Assembly: GCA_903867585.1 (NCBI GenBank) | Contig: CAIPRZ010000097.1 | Span: 1 to 17,547, forward strand | Length of the DNA stretch: 17,547 bases | Origin: an uncultured Chlamydiae bacterium | GTDB taxonomy: Bacteria; Chlamydiota; Chlamydiia; Chlamydiales; Rhabdochlamydiaceae | Direction: 5' to 3' | In this document: positions 1 to 7,579 of the stretch, in pieces | Layout of the letters: each line of letters starts with the position of its first letter | Numbering within the stretch: position 1 is the first letter of the stretch | Notes under the pieces: model-generated | Seen by the model: the letters and a program-made list of their open reading frames with translations, nothing else | Told to the model about the DNA's origin: nothing | Databases searched by the model: none | Program-made: the position numbers and the translations under genes

Positions 1-1
1 C

Positions 2-1807
2 TGCTCTTATGATGCCACAAAGGGTAATTTTTTAAGTTTTAATATCGGTAATCAAAATGCAGCACAGGACAGACTTTCAAACTGGACCGCTTCTTTTACC
101 AAAAACAAGCAATCCCACTCTTTCAAACCTCAAAGAGGTTGGAGAATGGCTGTTATTCTAAATTCACAAGTAGTAAGCGCTCCTGTTTTAGAATCCGCCT
201 TAAAAGATAGTGCCTCTATAAACGGATCTTTTAGCCAGCAGGAACTTCTTAAATTGAAATCCGACTTTGAAGCTGGGTCTTTAAATTTTGAACCACGCAT
301 CCTTTTAGAGCAAAACATGGCTCCAGAACTTGGGGTTCAAGATCAAAGATCAGCTCTTATTTCTATGAGCATTTCTCTTATATTAGTAGTAACTTTAATG
401 GTGGCCTATTACAGATTTCACGGTCTTGTGGCTACATCAGCTCTTGTGATCAACTTATTAATGTTATTTGCAGCTTCTAGTTTTTTTAATATTACTCTAT
501 CCCTTGCAAGTATTGCAGGTATCATTCTGACTCTTGGAATGGCAGTCGATGCTAATGTTTTAATCTTTGAAAGAATGCGGGAAGAACAATCTAAAGGCGT
601 TTCGATAAAGGAAACAGTTAAAACAGGCTATGCAAAAGCATTTACAGCGATTGTAGATTCAAATTTAACCACAATGATTGCAGCTTTTATCCTTTTAGGA
701 TTTGATTCAGGCCCCATTAAAGGATTTGCTTTAACGCTTTTGATTGGATTATTAACATCGGTAATAACCGCCCTTGTCATGACAAAATTATTTTATTTTG
801 AATGGGTAGAAAAAACTAAAAAAGCATCTCTTAACTTTTCTAATTGGTTTAATTTCAGACCTCTTAATTTCCTAAATAAGTCTAAAACAGCTCTAATTAC
901 CTCTTTAGTAATTGTTGTTTTAGGTATTGCTGGCTTTAGCTTTAAATCCAGTCAAATTGTCGGTATGGATTTTAAAGGAGGCTATGCCTTTGATTTAAAA
1001 CTTAAGCCTAATCCAGATAATCTTTTACCAAAAAAAGAATTAGCAAAAGCCTTGATAAATCAAGGTCTCAAAAGCAGCCATATTCATGTTAAAGAGTTAG
1101 AAAATTCTCACCATCTTAGAATATTTTTAGATCCTGAAATCGAAAAAATTAAAAATCCTTCACAAAATTGGAAGGACTTTATATCCAAAAGCCTTCTCTC
1201 TCAATCTCTTGTTGCTGAAGAAGAAACCTTAAAAAATATTGATCAACAAGTAACAACAATTAGTGGTCAATTTTCTGATTCTATGAGAAATCAAGCCCTA
1301 TGGGGACTAGCTATTGCCCTTGTTGCCATCTTTATTTATCTTCTTTTAAGATTTGAATGGCCTTATGCAGTCGCTGCCACATTGAGTTTAGTTCATGATG
1401 TGATATTGACTCTTTGTTTCATGGCTATTTTAGCCTACTTCGGAGTGCCTGTAAGTTTAGATATGAGCTCCCTTGCGGCTTTGCTTACAATCATTGGATA
1501 CTCATTAAATGACACGATCATTGTTTTTGATCGCATAAGAGAAGAGAGATTATTAAATCTTGAAATGAAATTGTGTAATGTCATTTCCAAATCTGTCAAT
1601 TCTACTTTGTCTAGAACTCTTCTTACCTCGGGAACTACTTTAATAGTACTGATACCGATGATTTTTTTAGGACAAGGGACCTTATTTAATTTTTCATTAA
1701 TTATGACAATAGGCGTCGTATTCGGTACCTTATCAACCTTATACTTAGCTTCTCCCATATTGTTAGCTTTTTCTAAATCTAGAAAAATTAACGCTATAAA
1801 TAATTAG
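2..1807 (+). CDS. secDF: Protein translocase subunit SecDF (SecD-SecF fusion), 5'-truncated by the window edge
   Basis: SecD and SecF form the inner-membrane complex that uses the proton motive force to complete Sec-dependent export. The frame is open from base 2, so the first methionine (base 146) is internal and the true start lies outside the window; about 601 residues are visible. In order they show the end of the SecD periplasmic domain, a membrane block with the SecD signature GMAVDANVLIFERMREE (near bases 535-588), a new first SecF helix, the SecF motif MDFKGG (965-982), a second periplasmic domain, and a final membrane block with GYSLNDTIIVFDRIREE (near 1496-1546). SecD and SecF run on without a stop, as in other fused SecDF proteins. 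The gene ends in TAG at 1805 and is followed by a hairpin terminator, so it is probably the last gene of its transcript. In Chlamydia the same gene lies beside recJ, as here. Confidence 0.95.
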   Translation, partial: CSYDATKGNFLSFNIGNQNAAQDRLSNWTASFTKNKQSHSFKPQRGWRMAVILNSQVVSAPVLESALKDSASINGSFSQQELLKLKSDFEAGSLNFEPRILLEQNMAPELGVQDQRSALISMSISLILVVTLMVAYYRFHGLVATSALVINLLMLFAASSFFNITLSLASIAGIILTLGMAVDANVLIFERMREEQSKGVSIKETVKTGYAKAFTAIVDSNLTTMIAAFILLGFDSGPIKGFALTLLIGLLTSVITALVMTKLFYFEWVEKTKKASLNFSNWFNFRPLNFLNKSKTALITSLVIVVLGIAGFSFKSSQIVGMDFKGGYAFDLKLKPNPDNLLPKKELAKALINQGLKSSHIHVKELENSHHLRIFLDPEIEKIKNPSQNWKDFISKSLLSQSLVAEEETLKNIDQQVTTISGQFSDSMRNQALWGLAIALVAIFIYLLLRFEWPYAVAATLSLVHDVILTLCFMAILAYFGVPVSLDMSSLAALLTIIGYSLNDTIIVFDRIREERLLNLEMKLCNVISKSVNSTLSRTLLTSGTTLIVLIPMIFLGQGTLFNFSLIMTIGVVFGTLSTLYLASPILLAFSKSRKINAINN

Positions 1808-1815
1808 TAATTTCT

Positions 1816-1854
1816 CTTAAGGCTGTGGTTTTTTTGATTTGCCATAGCCTTAAG
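1816..1854 (+). terminator. Rho-independent terminator after secDF
   Basis: A 13-bp stem, CTTAAGGCTGTGG (1816-1828) with CCATAGCCTTAAG (1842-1854), contains one G-U pair and closes a 13-nt T-rich loop. It starts 8 nt after the secDF stop and is followed by an AT-rich tail (ATTTATTATT). It separates secDF from recJ, which therefore needs its own promoter. The 84 bases between hairpin and recJ contain a good -35-like TTGACG (1863-1868), but no convincing -10 at a normal distance, so I do not call a promoter there. Confidence 0.75.
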
Positions 1855-1938
1855 ATTTATTATTGACGGTTATAAGTGAAATCATAATGATGCCTAATGG
1901 GTGCAGCTATGAAAAATATCTTTAAGGATTGAAATTTA

Positions 1939-3705
1939 ATGGAATCGATGAGTACCAGCGAACAAACCTCTACAACGCCAAAGGTAAAAGGTCCGCTATG
2001 GATTTATCCCACTGCTAATAAAGAGTGGGTCGATGAAATTATTTCTGAATTTTCTATTAATTCTGTAACTGCCCAAGTTTTAGCTTCTAAAAATTTGAAT
2101 GACACCGATGAAATTCACGATTTCTTATATGGCAAACTACCCAACCTTTTAGATCCCCACTTATTTCCACAAATGGATCTTGCCGTTAACAGAATCTTCC
2201 ACGCATTAGAACATAAAGAGCCTATATTAATTTGCGGCGATAATGATGTCGATGGAATGACAGCAACTGCGCTTCTTATTGAATTCATCCAATTTATTGG
2301 AGGCATCGCTCATTATTATATCCCAAATAGAAATACCCTTGTTAAAAGTGTCATGCTTGATGCCCTAGATTGTGCTCTATCGCATAAATGCCGTTTGCTG
2401 ATTACAGTTGACTGCGGCATTACTTTAGGTGATGAAATAGCTATGGTTAAAGCAGCTGGAATTGATGTGATCGTTACTGACCACCACGAACCCACTGATG
2501 CTCTTCCTCATTGTATTTCTACCTTAAATCCTAAACTTTTAAATAGTACCTATCCCAATAGAGATTTAACAGGAGTTGGAGTGGCTTTTAAATTAGCCCA
2601 CGGTATTACCAATCTACTTTTAGCCAAAGAAATTATAGCTCCTGGGAAAGTCGACCTTAAAAGATATCTTGATCTTGTGGCCCTCGGAACAATTGCTGAT
2701 ATGGGCATTTTAATGGGTGAGAATAGAATTCTTGTAAGATATGGTTTAAAACAGCTCAGAAAAACTAAACGTATCGGTCTTACAAAATTATTTAATGTCT
2801 GTGATCTAAAATTATCCGAAATATCAACCGCCGATATCGCCTCAAAAGTAGCTCCAAGACTCAATAGTTTAGGTAGAATCGCTGATCCTCTTAAAGGGGT
2901 AGAACTCCTTTTAATTAGAGATTCCTACGGCGCTGAGGTTTTAGCTAAAGAACTTGATCTCAATAATATCGAAAGACAAAAAATTGAGCGCCGTGATGCC
3001 GACGATTTAGAGCAGTTTTTAGCCAAAAATCCAAATATACTTACACAAAAAGCGATCATACTCTCTTCTCACAAATGGCATCCAGGGATTATTCCTATTC
3101 TGACAACCCGAATAGCCAAGCAATTTAATAGACCAACAATTGTTATTGCCATTGAAAATGGGGTGGGTAAAGGTTCTTTAAGAACGATCCCTGAGTTTCC
3201 TCTTTTACCTAACTTAAAAGAACTCTCTGATTTATTAGAAAATTTTGGCGGTCATAATTTTGCTGCAGGACTTACGATTAAAGAAGAAAATATCGAAGCT
3301 TTTAAAATACGGTTTTTAGAGCTTGCAAGCTTGGCTCTTGATAAAGTGGATTTAGTATCAAAAATTCAATTAGATGCCCATTTACAATTCAATAATCTTT
3401 CCTATGAATTTATGGAGTCCTTGAATTTATTAGAGCCCTACGGAAATGGTAATCATCCCCCTATTTTTTATGCCGATGTTCGTCAAATCTGGCCCCCTAA
3501 AATTTTAGGTAAAACCCACCTAAAACTTTATTTAGAAGATAATGACCGCTTACTTGAAGGGATCGCTTTTGGCTTTTCGCATAGAAAAGAAGAGCTCATG
3601 CAAAAAAACATGAAGCTCAGAATTGCCTATACCCCTACAATTAATAACTTTCATAATAAAGCTACCCTTCAACTACAGATTAGGGATATCCAAATTCTAA
3701 AGTGA
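1939..3705 (+). CDS. recJ: Single-stranded-DNA-specific 5'-3' exonuclease RecJ (DHH family)
   Basis: RecJ degrades single-stranded DNA 5' to 3' in recombinational and mismatch repair. The 588-residue protein is full length. It carries the DHH-phosphoesterase motifs in order: CGDNDVDG (residues 99-106), ITVDCG (155-160), TDHHEP (180-185), DLVALGTIAD (245-254), APRLNSLGR (305-313), the DHHA1 motif WHPG (380-383), and GGHNFAAG (437-444). The ATG at 1939 has AAGGA at 1924-1928, ten bases upstream; a second in-frame ATG three codons on is less well placed. One oddity is the loop after motif I: most RecJ proteins have a GYGL-type segment after IPxR, but here it reads IPNRNTLVKSVML. The downstream methyltransferase starts 4 nt after the stop, so the two are probably co-transcribed. 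RecJ next to SecDF and EUO matches the Chlamydia order. Confidence 0.94.
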   Translation: MESMSTSEQTSTTPKVKGPLWIYPTANKEWVDEIISEFSINSVTAQVLASKNLNDTDEIHDFLYGKLPNLLDPHLFPQMDLAVNRIFHALEHKEPILICGDNDVDGMTATALLIEFIQFIGGIAHYYIPNRNTLVKSVMLDALDCALSHKCRLLITVDCGITLGDEIAMVKAAGIDVIVTDHHEPTDALPHCISTLNPKLLNSTYPNRDLTGVGVAFKLAHGITNLLLAKEIIAPGKVDLKRYLDLVALGTIADMGILMGENRILVRYGLKQLRKTKRIGLTKLFNVCDLKLSEISTADIASKVAPRLNSLGRIADPLKGVELLLIRDSYGAEVLAKELDLNNIERQKIERRDADDLEQFLAKNPNILTQKAIILSSHKWHPGIIPILTTRIAKQFNRPTIVIAIENGVGKGSLRTIPEFPLLPNLKELSDLLENFGGHNFAAGLTIKEENIEAFKIRFLELASLALDKVDLVSKIQLDAHLQFNNLSYEFMESLNLLEPYGNGNHPPIFYADVRQIWPPKILGKTHLKLYLEDNDRLLEGIAFGFSHRKEELMQKNMKLRIAYTPTINNFHNKATLQLQIRDIQILK

Positions 3706-3709
3706 TTTC

Positions 3710-4942
3710 ATGGACGTTATATCCCCATTAAAAATAGAAAAGGTTGTCTATGGAGGCAATGGCCTTTCTAGAGAACAAAATAAAGTAATTTTCACTCCCT
3801 TCACCATAAAAGGGGAAGTTATTGCTGCCAAAATCCTTAAAAGCAAAAAAAACTTTTCACAAAGCGAAGTCTTAAGGATCATTGAATCTAGCCCCCATCG
3901 CGTGAAACCCCGTTGTTCTCATTTCGGTGTCTGTGGAGGCTGTCAATTCCAGCATATGGATTATAAAGAACAATTAAGGACAAAAAAAGAGATCCTTATC
4001 GAAAACATCCAAGCCTTTATAGATCCTTCCAAGCTTGAAATTATTGGGATTGAAAGCCAAATTTGGGATTATAGGGAACATATTAAATTAACCTATCAAG
4101 ATGGCATTTTGGGCTATCATGGAAACACTGACAAAAATGTTTTTTCTGTGTCTATGTGCCCCATTTTTTCAGAGAAACTGCCAAGCCTTCTTAATCAGCT
4201 TAAATTAGCTCTTCAAGAAGCTGAAACTGTTTACGCTGAAATTAGGCTTCTTAAAAGCCATGATGGCTTTATAGCAGCTATTAAATTTGAGGGGGCTAAT
4301 TATAAGGCTTTAGAAAAACTAGCCTCTCATTTCAAAGGAATATCAATTAAAACTCATCATGACCGCATTGATATAGGAAAATGCCAAATTATCCAATCCT
4401 ATCTTGGTAAAGATTTTCATATGGATATTTGGAGTTTTATGCAAAATCATCGAACCATGGCTGAAAAGCTTTATCAATATGTCATAGACTCTATTCCTTC
4501 TAATACCCAAGTTTTAGCTGATCTTTATTGTGGATGTGGATTGCTATCTATTTTGGCTTCTTCAAAATCCATTCCCCATATTTACGGCATCGAGCTCAAT
4601 CCAGCCTCGATTAGCTGTGCCAAAAAAAGCCTGGAAGAATTTAACCTTTCAAATATTGAATTTATCGCAGCTCCAGCTGAACAACTATTCAAACATGTTA
4701 AAAAGCCTATTAATTTTGTGATTATTAACCCACCAAGAGAAGGGTTAAGTGAGCTAATGCTTTACAAGCTTACCTCCATTCCCGAAGCACACCTATGCTA
4801 TATCTCTTGCAATCCCACAACGTTGAATAGAGATCTTAAAATTTTTAAAAACGAAGGTTTTGAGGTAGTTGAAGCTAGAGGGTTTGATCTATTTCCTCAC
4901 ACAACACATTTAGAAACGGTTTGTATAATAAAAAAGCGATGA
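3710..4942 (+). CDS. 23S rRNA (uracil-5-)-methyltransferase, RlmC/RlmD (RumA-type) family
   Basis: This SAM-dependent enzyme adds a methyl group to C5 of a uridine in RNA. The 410-residue protein begins with a TRAM-like RNA-binding segment (about residues 1-60). Four cysteines suit an Fe-S cluster: C69, C75 and C78 in RCSHFGVCGGCQF, and C150 in SMCPIF. Next come the SAM motif DLYCGCG (271-277), the acidic SAM contact GIELNP (293-298), INPPREG (339-345), the nucleophile C367 in SCNPTTLNRD, and the base E402 in HTTHLET. The TRAM and Fe-S parts favour the RlmC/RlmD branch over tRNA-specific TrmA, but which uridine is modified cannot be read from sequence. The start is 4 nt after recJ with no clear Shine-Dalgarno sequence, which suggests translational coupling. 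Its TGA stop lies inside the downstream hairpin. I do not recall it at this position in Chlamydia. Confidence 0.9.
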   Translation: MDVISPLKIEKVVYGGNGLSREQNKVIFTPFTIKGEVIAAKILKSKKNFSQSEVLRIIESSPHRVKPRCSHFGVCGGCQFQHMDYKEQLRTKKEILIENIQAFIDPSKLEIIGIESQIWDYREHIKLTYQDGILGYHGNTDKNVFSVSMCPIFSEKLPSLLNQLKLALQEAETVYAEIRLLKSHDGFIAAIKFEGANYKALEKLASHFKGISIKTHHDRIDIGKCQIIQSYLGKDFHMDIWSFMQNHRTMAEKLYQYVIDSIPSNTQVLADLYCGCGLLSILASSKSIPHIYGIELNPASISCAKKSLEEFNLSNIEFIAAPAEQLFKHVKKPINFVIINPPREGLSELMLYKLTSIPEAHLCYISCNPTTLNRDLKIFKNEGFEVVEARGFDLFPHTTHLETVCIIKKR

Positions 4943-4958
4943 TTTTGAGTCATCGCTT
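4934..4958 (-). terminator. Terminator between convergent methyltransferase gene and euo
   Basis: A perfect 9-bp stem, AAGCGATGA (4934-4942) with TCATCGCTT (4950-4958), encloses a 7-nt loop. Read on the minus strand it is followed by TTTTTATTATAC, a proper U-rich tail, so it mainly terminates euo, whose stop is 36 bases before it. On the plus strand the tail (GTAAAATAAAAATT) is poorer, but the hairpin may act in both directions. The TGA of the plus-strand methyltransferase gene forms the last three bases of the left arm. Confidence 0.75.
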
Positions 4959-4993
4959 GTAAAATAAAAATTAACTGTTTTAAAGATTTAAGC

Positions 4994-5425
4994 TTAGATA
5001 GCTTGATCAGATTCAGTTTTCTTACTTAAATAAGAAGCTTGGTAGCCTTGTAGATCAGCAGAATGGATTACCCATGCAGCACCTTTACGAGAAGCCTTTA
5101 AAAGACCAACTCTTGTTGCATAGTAAATTTTTTGAGCTGGGACATTAAGCATCTTAGCTACTTGGTTAATTGAAAAATAACCTTTACGGTTGTCAAATAA
5201 TAACTCACCTTCAAACATAGATTTTGTACGTGAATACTTAGATTTTTTGTAGTTTTCTAAGTCTTCTAAATCGATAGTCCATCTAGTTGCGTCTTTATAA
5301 GCCTTTAATTTCTTTTGCTTAATAGCAACATAAATAGCTTGGCGAGTAACGTTGTTTAACTTAGCAGCTTCTGTAATAGAAACTACTTTACGCGCTTCAG
5401 CGGTTGTTTGCATAGTTTGTGTCAT
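4994..5425 (-). CDS. euo: EUO, developmental transcription factor of Chlamydiae
   Basis: In Chlamydia, EUO is an early-expressed DNA-binding protein that represses late-cycle promoters and so controls the switch from replicating to infectious forms. This 143-residue homologue is recognised by its central block YSRTKSMFEGELLFDN (residues 64-79) and by QKIYYATRVGLLK (98-110) with WVI (118-120). It contains two similar MerR/excisionase-like helix-turn-helix units, about residues 15-59 and 84-128. Each has the pattern AAK or VAK, then V-x-x-Q-x-IY, LKA, a W-x-I strand and DL-x-x-Y. The ATG at 5425 follows GAGGGAAGG directly. The gene is convergent with the methyltransferase gene, divergent from tsp, and has its own terminator. 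Its place between recJ and gltX matches Chlamydia, apart from the two inserted genes. Its targets here are not known from the sequence. Confidence 0.92.
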   Translation of the reverse strand: MTQTMQTTAEARKVVSITEAAKLNNVTRQAIYVAIKQKKLKAYKDATRWTIDLEDLENYKKSKYSRTKSMFEGELLFDNRKGYFSINQVAKMLNVPAQKIYYATRVGLLKASRKGAAWVIHSADLQGYQASYLSKKTESDQAI

Positions 5426-5474
5426 CCTTCCCTCTTTTTTTATTTAATGAATTAGTTTTATCATTCGAGTTATT

Positions 5475-5504
5475 ATTTTAGCAGATTAAAAGAATTTAAA
5501 CCAA
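5475..5504 (-). promoter_or_regulatory. Probable sigma-70-type (sigma66) promoter of euo
   Basis: On the minus strand, TTGGTT (complement of 5499-5504) and TAAAAT (complement of 5475-5480) are separated by 18 bp. The -10 is preceded by TGC, which makes it an extended -10. Transcription would start about 40-45 bases before the euo ATG and cross a good Shine-Dalgarno sequence. This is a pattern match only; the AT-rich region (5426-5595) allows other readings, for example TGATAAAAC closer to the gene. Confidence 0.5.
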
Positions 5505-5595
5505 CAAAATTTATTTTTTTATCAGATCTTTACAAAGATAGTTTATAGCGTAAAAACAGCTTCTGTTGCTACACTCCGCTTAAAAAGGGGCCCTT

Positions 5596-7503
5596 ATGCT
5601 TCGTATTATTTTTGTATTTTTATCCGTTATATCTTTAGCTTTTTCTAAACCCCCAACGATCACACCTCAGGATGCCAAGGGTAAGATTCAAGAAATTCTT
5701 AGATCTCACGCCTGTCACCACGTCTTAAATAAAGATCTCATCAAGCGCTCATTTATCAATATGATCGATGAATTAGACCCCCTTAAACTCTATTTTTTAT
5801 CGGATGAAATAAAAGATTATTTAAACCCCTCAGATGAGCTGTGTCAAAAGGCATTGTCAGAATTTAACGAATCCATCTTTACAGAATATTTAAAATTACA
5901 TTCTTTAATGGAAAGAGCGATTGAAAGACGAGGACAACTAGAGGCTAGTGTCATACCAGCAACTGAAAAAGTTTCTTTAAGAAACTTTAAAGATCTAGGC
6001 TTTTCTGAAACCAGCGATGTTCTATTTACAAGATTATGCCAAGTAAAAGCTCTGCATGAACAGACTCTTGAAAAGTTAAAAGAGGATCCTAAAAAATTCT
6101 TCACAAAGATTAATAAAAGACGCCTTAACCATGAAAACGAGCTCTTAGGAAAGTCTTCTAAAGAAAGAGAAGAAATGGCCCTAACAATAGCCATTAAAGC
6201 CATCTCCTCAAGCCTTGACTCTCAAACACACTACTTTACTCCTAAAGAAGCCAACCAATTCTTAATACAAGTTCAGCAACGACTTTTTGGTATCGGAGCC
6301 CAATTAAGGGATGATGTAACCGGTCTTGGAATTGTTAAGATTATAGAAGGAAGCCCGGCATTTATTCAGGGCAAGCTTAAAATCGGTGATACGATAATAG
6401 CAGTTGATCGTCACTCTATTACCGGCATGGACATTTCAGAGGCTGTTGAGCTAATCAGAGGCCCTGAGGGTTCTAAGGTAAAATTGACTATTCTTAATGA
6501 CCAAGAAGACACCATAGATATCGAATTAACAAGAGGCGAAATCGTTATCCAAGAGACCCGACTAGAAAAAACCATAGAGCCTTTTGGAGACGGTGTTATA
6601 GCTGTTTTACACCTTTTTTCCTTCTATCAAGATGAAAAGACCTCCTCAGCTAAAGACCTCCAAGAAGCACTCTTAGAGATCCAAAAAAACCACCTTTTGA
6701 AGGGGGTAGTCTTAGACCTCCGCTTTAACTCAGGTGGCCTTTTATCTCAGGCTGTAGCTGTCTCTGGTCTATTTATTAAGCCCGGAATTGTGGTATCCGT
6801 AAAAGACAATACAGGCTTTATTTCTCATTTAAGAAGCTTAGAAAAAAAGCCATTATGGGATGGCCCTTTACTTGTTTTAACTAATAAAGCAAGCGCGTCT
6901 GCTGCAGAAATTGTTGCTCAAACTCTCCAAGATTATGGCCGCAGTCTTGTAGTCGGCGACGAAACATCTTTTGGGAAAGGGACTTTTCAAACCTTTACTT
7001 TAGACTCTTCGCATAACGCTAAAGTCAACCCTAAAGGGGAGTATAAAGTCACAAGAGGCCTTTATTATACCGTCTCTGGAAAGAGCCCTCAGCTCTATGG
7101 GGTTAAAAGTGATATAATAGTACATGGCCCTTTAGCATTTAGCGAAATAGGCGAAAAGCATTCTAAATACCCTCTTCAGCCTGATGAGATATTAGAAAAT
7201 TTTGATGATAGAATGGATGATATTGCCCTATTTCAACGTCTCCAACTAGAGCGCATCTATGAAAACTCCAAACAGGCAAAAGATAATAGTTTAACAAGCT
7301 ATTTAGGGGTGTTAAAAGCTAATACAGAGTTAAGGCTCAATCAAAATAAAAGTTATCAAGATTTTGTTATTCAAATTAAAAAAGAAGAGCCTGACACAGA
7401 AAATCTTGAGAAAACAGGCCTGACCGATTATCAGCTCCAAGAAGGGTTAGATCTTATAAAAGATTTAATTTTTATGAATAATGCTAAGGCTAATGCCGCT
7501 TAA
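5596..7503 (+). CDS. tsp: Tail-specific (C-terminal processing) protease, S41A family, PDZ-containing
   Basis: This is a Prc/Tsp-type periplasmic serine protease that degrades proteins by their C-terminal ends. It is 635 residues, with a signal peptide (MLRIIFVFLSVISLAFS), an N-terminal helical domain (to about 215), a PDZ domain (about 228-312; GIGAQLRDD and IKIGDTI-like segments), the S41 protease core (about 315-510), and a C-terminal helical domain as in E. coli Prc. The Ser-Lys dyad is predicted as S435 in ASASAAEIV and K461 in TSFGKG. AGGGG at 5586-5590 is five bases from the ATG. It is divergent from euo, with 170 bp between them, and followed by a hairpin. In C. trachomatis the related protease CT441 lies on the far side of gltX and the omc genes, so the locus has been rearranged. 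Four cysteines (C40, C83, C148 and one in the N-terminal half region) are all in the N-terminal domain. Confidence 0.92.
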   Translation: MLRIIFVFLSVISLAFSKPPTITPQDAKGKIQEILRSHACHHVLNKDLIKRSFINMIDELDPLKLYFLSDEIKDYLNPSDELCQKALSEFNESIFTEYLKLHSLMERAIERRGQLEASVIPATEKVSLRNFKDLGFSETSDVLFTRLCQVKALHEQTLEKLKEDPKKFFTKINKRRLNHENELLGKSSKEREEMALTIAIKAISSSLDSQTHYFTPKEANQFLIQVQQRLFGIGAQLRDDVTGLGIVKIIEGSPAFIQGKLKIGDTIIAVDRHSITGMDISEAVELIRGPEGSKVKLTILNDQEDTIDIELTRGEIVIQETRLEKTIEPFGDGVIAVLHLFSFYQDEKTSSAKDLQEALLEIQKNHLLKGVVLDLRFNSGGLLSQAVAVSGLFIKPGIVVSVKDNTGFISHLRSLEKKPLWDGPLLVLTNKASASAAEIVAQTLQDYGRSLVVGDETSFGKGTFQTFTLDSSHNAKVNPKGEYKVTRGLYYTVSGKSPQLYGVKSDIIVHGPLAFSEIGEKHSKYPLQPDEILENFDDRMDDIALFQRLQLERIYENSKQAKDNSLTSYLGVLKANTELRLNQNKSYQDFVIQIKKEEPDTENLEKTGLTDYQLQEGLDLIKDLIFMNNAKANAA

Positions 7504-7525
7504 ATAATTTTTTAAGATTGCTTAC

Positions 7526-7561
7526 AATTATCCCTACTCACGAAAATTGGTAGGGATAATT
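7526..7561 (+). terminator. Strong hairpin between tsp and gltX (terminator or gltX leader structure)
   Basis: A perfect 12-bp stem, AATTATCCCTAC (7526-7537) with GTAGGGATAATT (7550-7561), closes a 12-nt loop. It begins 22 bases after the tsp stop and ends 18 bases before the gltX ATG. Its trailing sequence (TAATCATCACTT) is a weak U-tract, so termination may be partial. No promoter fits between the hairpin and gltX, so gltX RNA either reads through it or carries it in its leader. Confidence 0.6.
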
Positions 7562-7579
7562 TAATCATCACTTAAAACT

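Noticed and set aside
1889..1938. Two tiny frames before recJ (12 and 7 codons) that could be leader peptides
   Set aside because: They have no ribosome binding sites, no runs of regulatory codons and no nearby attenuator; chance ATG codons in AT-rich DNA are enough to explain them.
4530..4721. A 63-codon plus-strand frame inside the methyltransferase gene, and similar short frames inside other genes
   Set aside because: These are out-of-frame shadows of well-supported genes, without motifs or start signals.
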